A stretch of 64,000 bases of DNA from NCBI RefSeq assembly GCF_003254525.1, contig NZ_QFYS01000003.1:372001-436000 (forward strand), in the 5' to 3' direction. The stretch comes from Phenylobacterium kunshanense. Lineage in GTDB: Bacteria > Pseudomonadota > Alphaproteobacteria > Caulobacterales > Caulobacteraceae. Positions 61,476 to 64,000 of this stretch are shown here, in pieces. The translations under genes were made by a program, and so were the position numbers. The notes under the pieces were generated by a model. The model made no database searches and was not told where the DNA came from. It saw only the letters and a list, made by a program, of their open reading frames with translations. The first letter of the stretch is position 1; each line of letters begins with the position of its first letter.

Positions 61476-61502
61476 GGCCGCGGGGCTCCCCGCGGCCTTT
61501 TC
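61476..61502. terminator. terminator between pckG and the dehydratase gene
   Basis: GGCCGCGGGG-CT-CCCCGCGGCC is a perfect 10-bp stem followed by five T residues (61498-61502) on the plus strand. On the minus strand only AA precedes a GA step, so it works mainly for pckG. It also stands after the end of the convergent dehydratase gene (61521) and may serve both. Confidence 0.88.
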
Positions 61503-61520
61503 GCTGTCAGGGTCGGTCGA

Positions 61521-63449
61521 TCAGGCGCCGGTGACGACGCGCAGGTTCGGCGCGGCGCCCGGCTTCTCGCCGCGCACCTGGGCCACCAGGTCGAACAGGG
61601 AGCGGCGGACTTCGTCCGAACCCCCGGTTTCGGCGACGTCGGCCAGCGCTTCCATGTGGCCGGGGGTGAGGCGGACGGCCGAGTTGGAGACCACTTCCAT
61701 CACCTTGGGCGCCGCCGGCAGCGAGGTTTCGGTCTCGTCCAGCAGGGCCTCGGTCAGCTTCTCGCCGGGGCGAAGGCCTGTGATCTCGATGTCGATGTCC
61801 CGGCGGCCGGAGAGGGCGATCATCTGGCGGGCCAGGTCCATGATGCTGACCGGCTCCCCCATCTCCAGGAGGAACAGGCGGCTGTCGCGGCGCTCGTCCT
61901 CGTGGCAGGCCGCGGTGGCGTGCAGCACGAGCTGGGCCGCTTCGGGAATGGTCATGAAGAAGCGCGTCATCTCGGGATGGGTGACCGTGACCGGCCCGCC
62001 CCGCTCGATCTGGGACTTGAAGATCGGCACCACCGAGCCGTTTGATCCCAGGACATTGCCGAAGCGGACGGCGGAGAAGCGGGTGTCGCTGTTGGTCGCG
62101 GCCTGCTGGGCGTGGATCACGGCCTCGGCGAGGCGCTTGGTGGCGCCCATGACATTGGTCGGGTCGACGGCCTTGTCGGTGGAGATCAGCACCATCTGGC
62201 GCGCCCCGCAGGCCTTGGACGCCTCGGCCACGTTCCAGGTGCCGATCACATTGGTCAGCAGGCCCTCGGTCGGATGCCGCTCCACCATGGACACGTGCTT
62301 CAGGGCCGCGGCGTGGAACACCAGGTGCGGGCGCTCGCGCTCGAATGCGGCGGTCAGGCGCTGGGCGTTGCGGACGTCGCAGAGCACGGACTTCACCACG
62401 ATGTGGGGGAAGGTCTCGCGGATCTCGCGCTCGATCTCGAACAGGGCGGTCTCGGACGCGTCCAGCACCGTGAGCTGGCCGCAGCCGAAGGTGGCCACCT
62501 GTCGGCAGAGTTCGGCGCCGATGGACCCGCCCGCGCCGGTCACGAGGATGCGGCGGCCCTGGATCAGGTGGGCGATGGCGCGGCGGTCGAGCTCGATCGG
62601 CTCGCGGGCCAGCAGTTCCTCGATATTGATGTCCCGCATCGGGAGCAGGGTGAGGCCGTCGTGCTGCGACAGTTCGACGATGGAGGGCAGACGGAGAAGC
62701 CGCACGCCGTCGCTCTTCAGCCTGCCGAGGAGGTCGGCGGTAAGACCCTTGAGCTTGCCCGGTTCTTCCAGGAACAGGACCGCGCGGGGATAGCGGTTCC
62801 AGCGGCGCAGATCGGTCAGGGCCTCGTCCAGCCGGTCGATCGCCTCGATGATGCAGACGCCGCGGACCTGGGCGCCCACGTCCCGGCGATCGGTCCCGAT
62901 GATGCCGACAGGCGTATAGCTGCGGTCGTGGCTGCGGGCGGCGTCGCGCAGGTAGGTGTCGGCCAGCGAGGGCGGGCCGATCAGCAGCAGCGACGGGGCC
63001 TGGGTACGGTCGCTGATCGTCTTCAGCGGCGAGAAGCTCTCGAGGGCGTGTTCGTGCAGGGCCCGGCGCATGATGCGCACGCCCATGGCCGTCACCATCT
63101 GGAACAGCGGCGCCATGACCAGCGTCGAGCGGGGTAGCCCCGCAGCCCGGTCGAGGACGAACACGGCCAGCAGGAAGATGCCGACGGTGAGGAGCGAGCT
63201 GCGCGCCAGGACCAGGGCGTCGGGGATCGAGACATAGCGCCAGGGCGAAAGTTCGCGCCGGAAGACCAGGCTGAACACGGCCGCGATGGAGGCGTAGAGC
63301 GCCGCGAGCTGGAAGAAGTTCAGCGCACCGGCCTGGCCGAAGCCCAGTTCGGGCTGGGTGGGGGCGACGAAGAAGGCGATGGCGAAAGCGAGCGCCGCGA
63401 GCAGCGCGTCGAACACGACGGTCTGGGCTCGAACGGCCATCCGCTCCAT
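61521..63449 (-). CDS. polysaccharide biosynthesis nucleotide-sugar 4,6-dehydratase (FlaA1/CapD/WbpM type)
   Basis: A 642-residue membrane-bound dehydratase. Four N-terminal spans (about residues 5-120) precede a CoA-binding-like domain and the SDR domain with RILVTGAGGSIGAELCRQV (NAD motif), LDASETALFEIE, HAAALKHVSMVERHPTEG and LISTDKAVDPTNVMGATKR. In this group Met replaces the usual catalytic Tyr of the YxxxK motif, as seen here in MGATK. It would make UDP-4-keto-6-deoxy sugars for surface polysaccharides. ATG 63449 (MERMAVRAQ), eight bases after GGAG, is preferred to the open frame extending to 63551. It may supply the glycan regions upstream. Confidence 0.9.
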   Translation of the reverse strand: MERMAVRAQTVVFDALLAALAFAIAFFVAPTQPELGFGQAGALNFFQLAALYASIAAVFSLVFRRELSPWRYVSIPDALVLARSSLLTVGIFLLAVFVLDRAAGLPRSTLVMAPLFQMVTAMGVRIMRRALHEHALESFSPLKTISDRTQAPSLLLIGPPSLADTYLRDAARSHDRSYTPVGIIGTDRRDVGAQVRGVCIIEAIDRLDEALTDLRRWNRYPRAVLFLEEPGKLKGLTADLLGRLKSDGVRLLRLPSIVELSQHDGLTLLPMRDINIEELLAREPIELDRRAIAHLIQGRRILVTGAGGSIGAELCRQVATFGCGQLTVLDASETALFEIEREIRETFPHIVVKSVLCDVRNAQRLTAAFERERPHLVFHAAALKHVSMVERHPTEGLLTNVIGTWNVAEASKACGARQMVLISTDKAVDPTNVMGATKRLAEAVIHAQQAATNSDTRFSAVRFGNVLGSNGSVVPIFKSQIERGGPVTVTHPEMTRFFMTIPEAAQLVLHATAACHEDERRDSRLFLLEMGEPVSIMDLARQMIALSGRRDIDIEITGLRPGEKLTEALLDETETSLPAAPKVMEVVSNSAVRLTPGHMEALADVAETGGSDEVRRSLFDLVAQVRGEKPGAAPNLRVVTGA

Positions 63450-63619
63450 GCGTCGAACTCCGCTCACGTTCTGATTCCCAACCTTAGACCCCCAGCCAGA
63501 GGGTGCGAGAGAAACCTGCCGAGCGGAGCTTTTTCCGCGGCCGACGCTCATTACCTATTCAAATCAGGGCGTTCGGCGAGCGAGCCCGAACCTAGGGTCA
63601 GGCGCCCCGACGCGCAACG

Positions 63620-63648
63620 AAAAAGCCGCCGCGAAGGCCGCGGCGGCT
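63620..63648 (-). terminator. rho-independent terminator of the TorF-like gene
   Basis: On the minus strand GCCGCCGCG and CGCGGCGGC (63625-63633 with 63639-63647) form a perfect 9-bp stem with a 5-base loop, followed by five T residues (AAAAA at 63620-63624 on the plus strand). It lies 56 bases beyond the TorF-like stop. Confidence 0.87.
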
Positions 63649-63703
63649 CCCTCTAGACCGTGTCGCGCTTAACGCGCGGGAAACGGCAGCGCTTAATTCG
63701 CGG

Positions 63704-64000
63704 CTACCAGGCCAGCTTGATGCCGCCGACGATCCGCTCGTCGCCCAGCGTGCCGAACTTGTTGCCGCCGGTGTCCCAGTAGCGCACGTCGAGGCCGATG
63801 TTGTCGGTCAGGGCGAAGCCGACGCCGAAGTTCCAGGTGGTGTAGTCCGGCCCGATGTCGACGGTCTGGTGGCCCAGGGCGCCGCTGACGCTGAACTTGG
63901 TCTCCGGGATCGCCGCGGAGAAGTTGGCTTCGTAGTACCAGGCGTCACCGGTGTCGCCGAAGAACTCCGGCGAATAGAAGACAGCCGCGCCCAGCGTGGC
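63704..64000 (-). CDS. TorF-family outer-membrane protein (Gcw_chp), 3' end, partial
   Basis: The reading frame enters from the right edge and ends at a TAG (63704-63706), giving the last 98 residues. The sequence (ATLGAAVFYSPEFFGDTGDA, then FSVSGALGHQTVDIGPDYTT and WNFGVGFALTDNIGLDVRYW, ending GGIKLAW) has the alternating strand pattern and aromatic ends of an outer-membrane beta-barrel and matches the TorF/Gcw_chp putative-porin pattern. The start and signal peptide are outside the window. No function is established for the family beyond a proposed porin role. Confidence 0.82.
   Translation of the reverse strand, partial: ATLGAAVFYSPEFFGDTGDAWYYEANFSAAIPETKFSVSGALGHQTVDIGPDYTTWNFGVGFALTDNIGLDVRYWDTGGNKFGTLGDERIVGGIKLAW

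Noticed and set aside
60280..62793. 837-residue plus-strand frame spanning pckG and the dehydratase gene
   Set aside because: It crosses a strong terminator and two real genes in other frames and has no domain content.

Overview
The window is GC-rich alphaproteobacterial DNA, most likely Caulobacteraceae and close to Phenylobacterium or Caulobacter. The assignment rests on gene content: an exosortase with an EpsI partner and a small XrtV-type accessory protein, an UrcA protein, four large TonB-dependent receptors or receptor systems, a VirB locus of the caulobacterial layout and several undecaprenyl-phosphate sugar-1-phosphate transferases. No rRNA, tRNA, CRISPR array or replication origin was seen.

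Layout. (1) 1-880: the 3' end of an exosortase and its EpsI partner. (2) 881-4321: an IS5-family (IS427-like) element carrying a complete IS66-family element inside its transposase gene. Both insertions have exact target duplications (CTAG and an 8-mer). (3) 4343-22985: an exopolysaccharide/surface-glycan island. It holds a secreted beta-helix protein, an asparagine-synthetase-like enzyme without the glutaminase cysteine, a polysaccharide pyruvyl transferase, a GT2 glycosyltransferase, a NodB-type deacetylase, an FkbH-like HAD-IIIC protein with a Cys-rich N-terminus, a Wzy-like polymerase, a Wzx-like flippase, two near-identical RTX/beta-helix proteins in a 1.6-kb direct repeat, and two membrane acyltransferases. 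(4) 22990-30974: a PilZ protein and a tightly overlapped virB11-10-9-6-4-3-2-1 type IV secretion operon without virB5, virB7, virB8 or virD4. (5) 31234-38008: a beta-helix lipoprotein followed by a TonB receptor, a degenerate serine-recombinase-like protein, small exported or membrane proteins and an alpha/beta hydrolase. (6) 38099-47221: a second glycan region with a GT-C-like membrane protein, three sugar transferases in a row, a ManC-AGE fusion and a UDP-sugar dehydrogenase. (7) 47481-55000: a TonB receptor, exported RidA and UrcA proteins, an M24 peptidase, a UDP-glucuronate 4-epimerase and a GT2. (8) 55068-59115: a FecI-FecR-FecA type surface-signalling operon. (9) 59594-64000: GTP-dependent PEP carboxykinase, a FlaA1/CapD-type nucleotide-sugar dehydratase and the 3' end of a TorF-type outer-membrane protein.

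How the parts fit. The two glycan regions together supply precursor synthesis (ManC-AGE, UDP-sugar dehydrogenase, 4-epimerase, 4,6-dehydratase), lipid-linked initiation (sugar transferases), chain assembly (GT2s), decoration (pyruvyl, acyl and possibly glyceryl or amide groups, deacetylation), flipping and polymerisation. The exported beta-helix proteins could modify, bind or cleave the finished polymer. That last role is inferred from fold and context. The least conventional parts are the AsnB-like/FkbH-like modification enzymes, the duplicated RTX/beta-helix genes and the reduced VirB locus.
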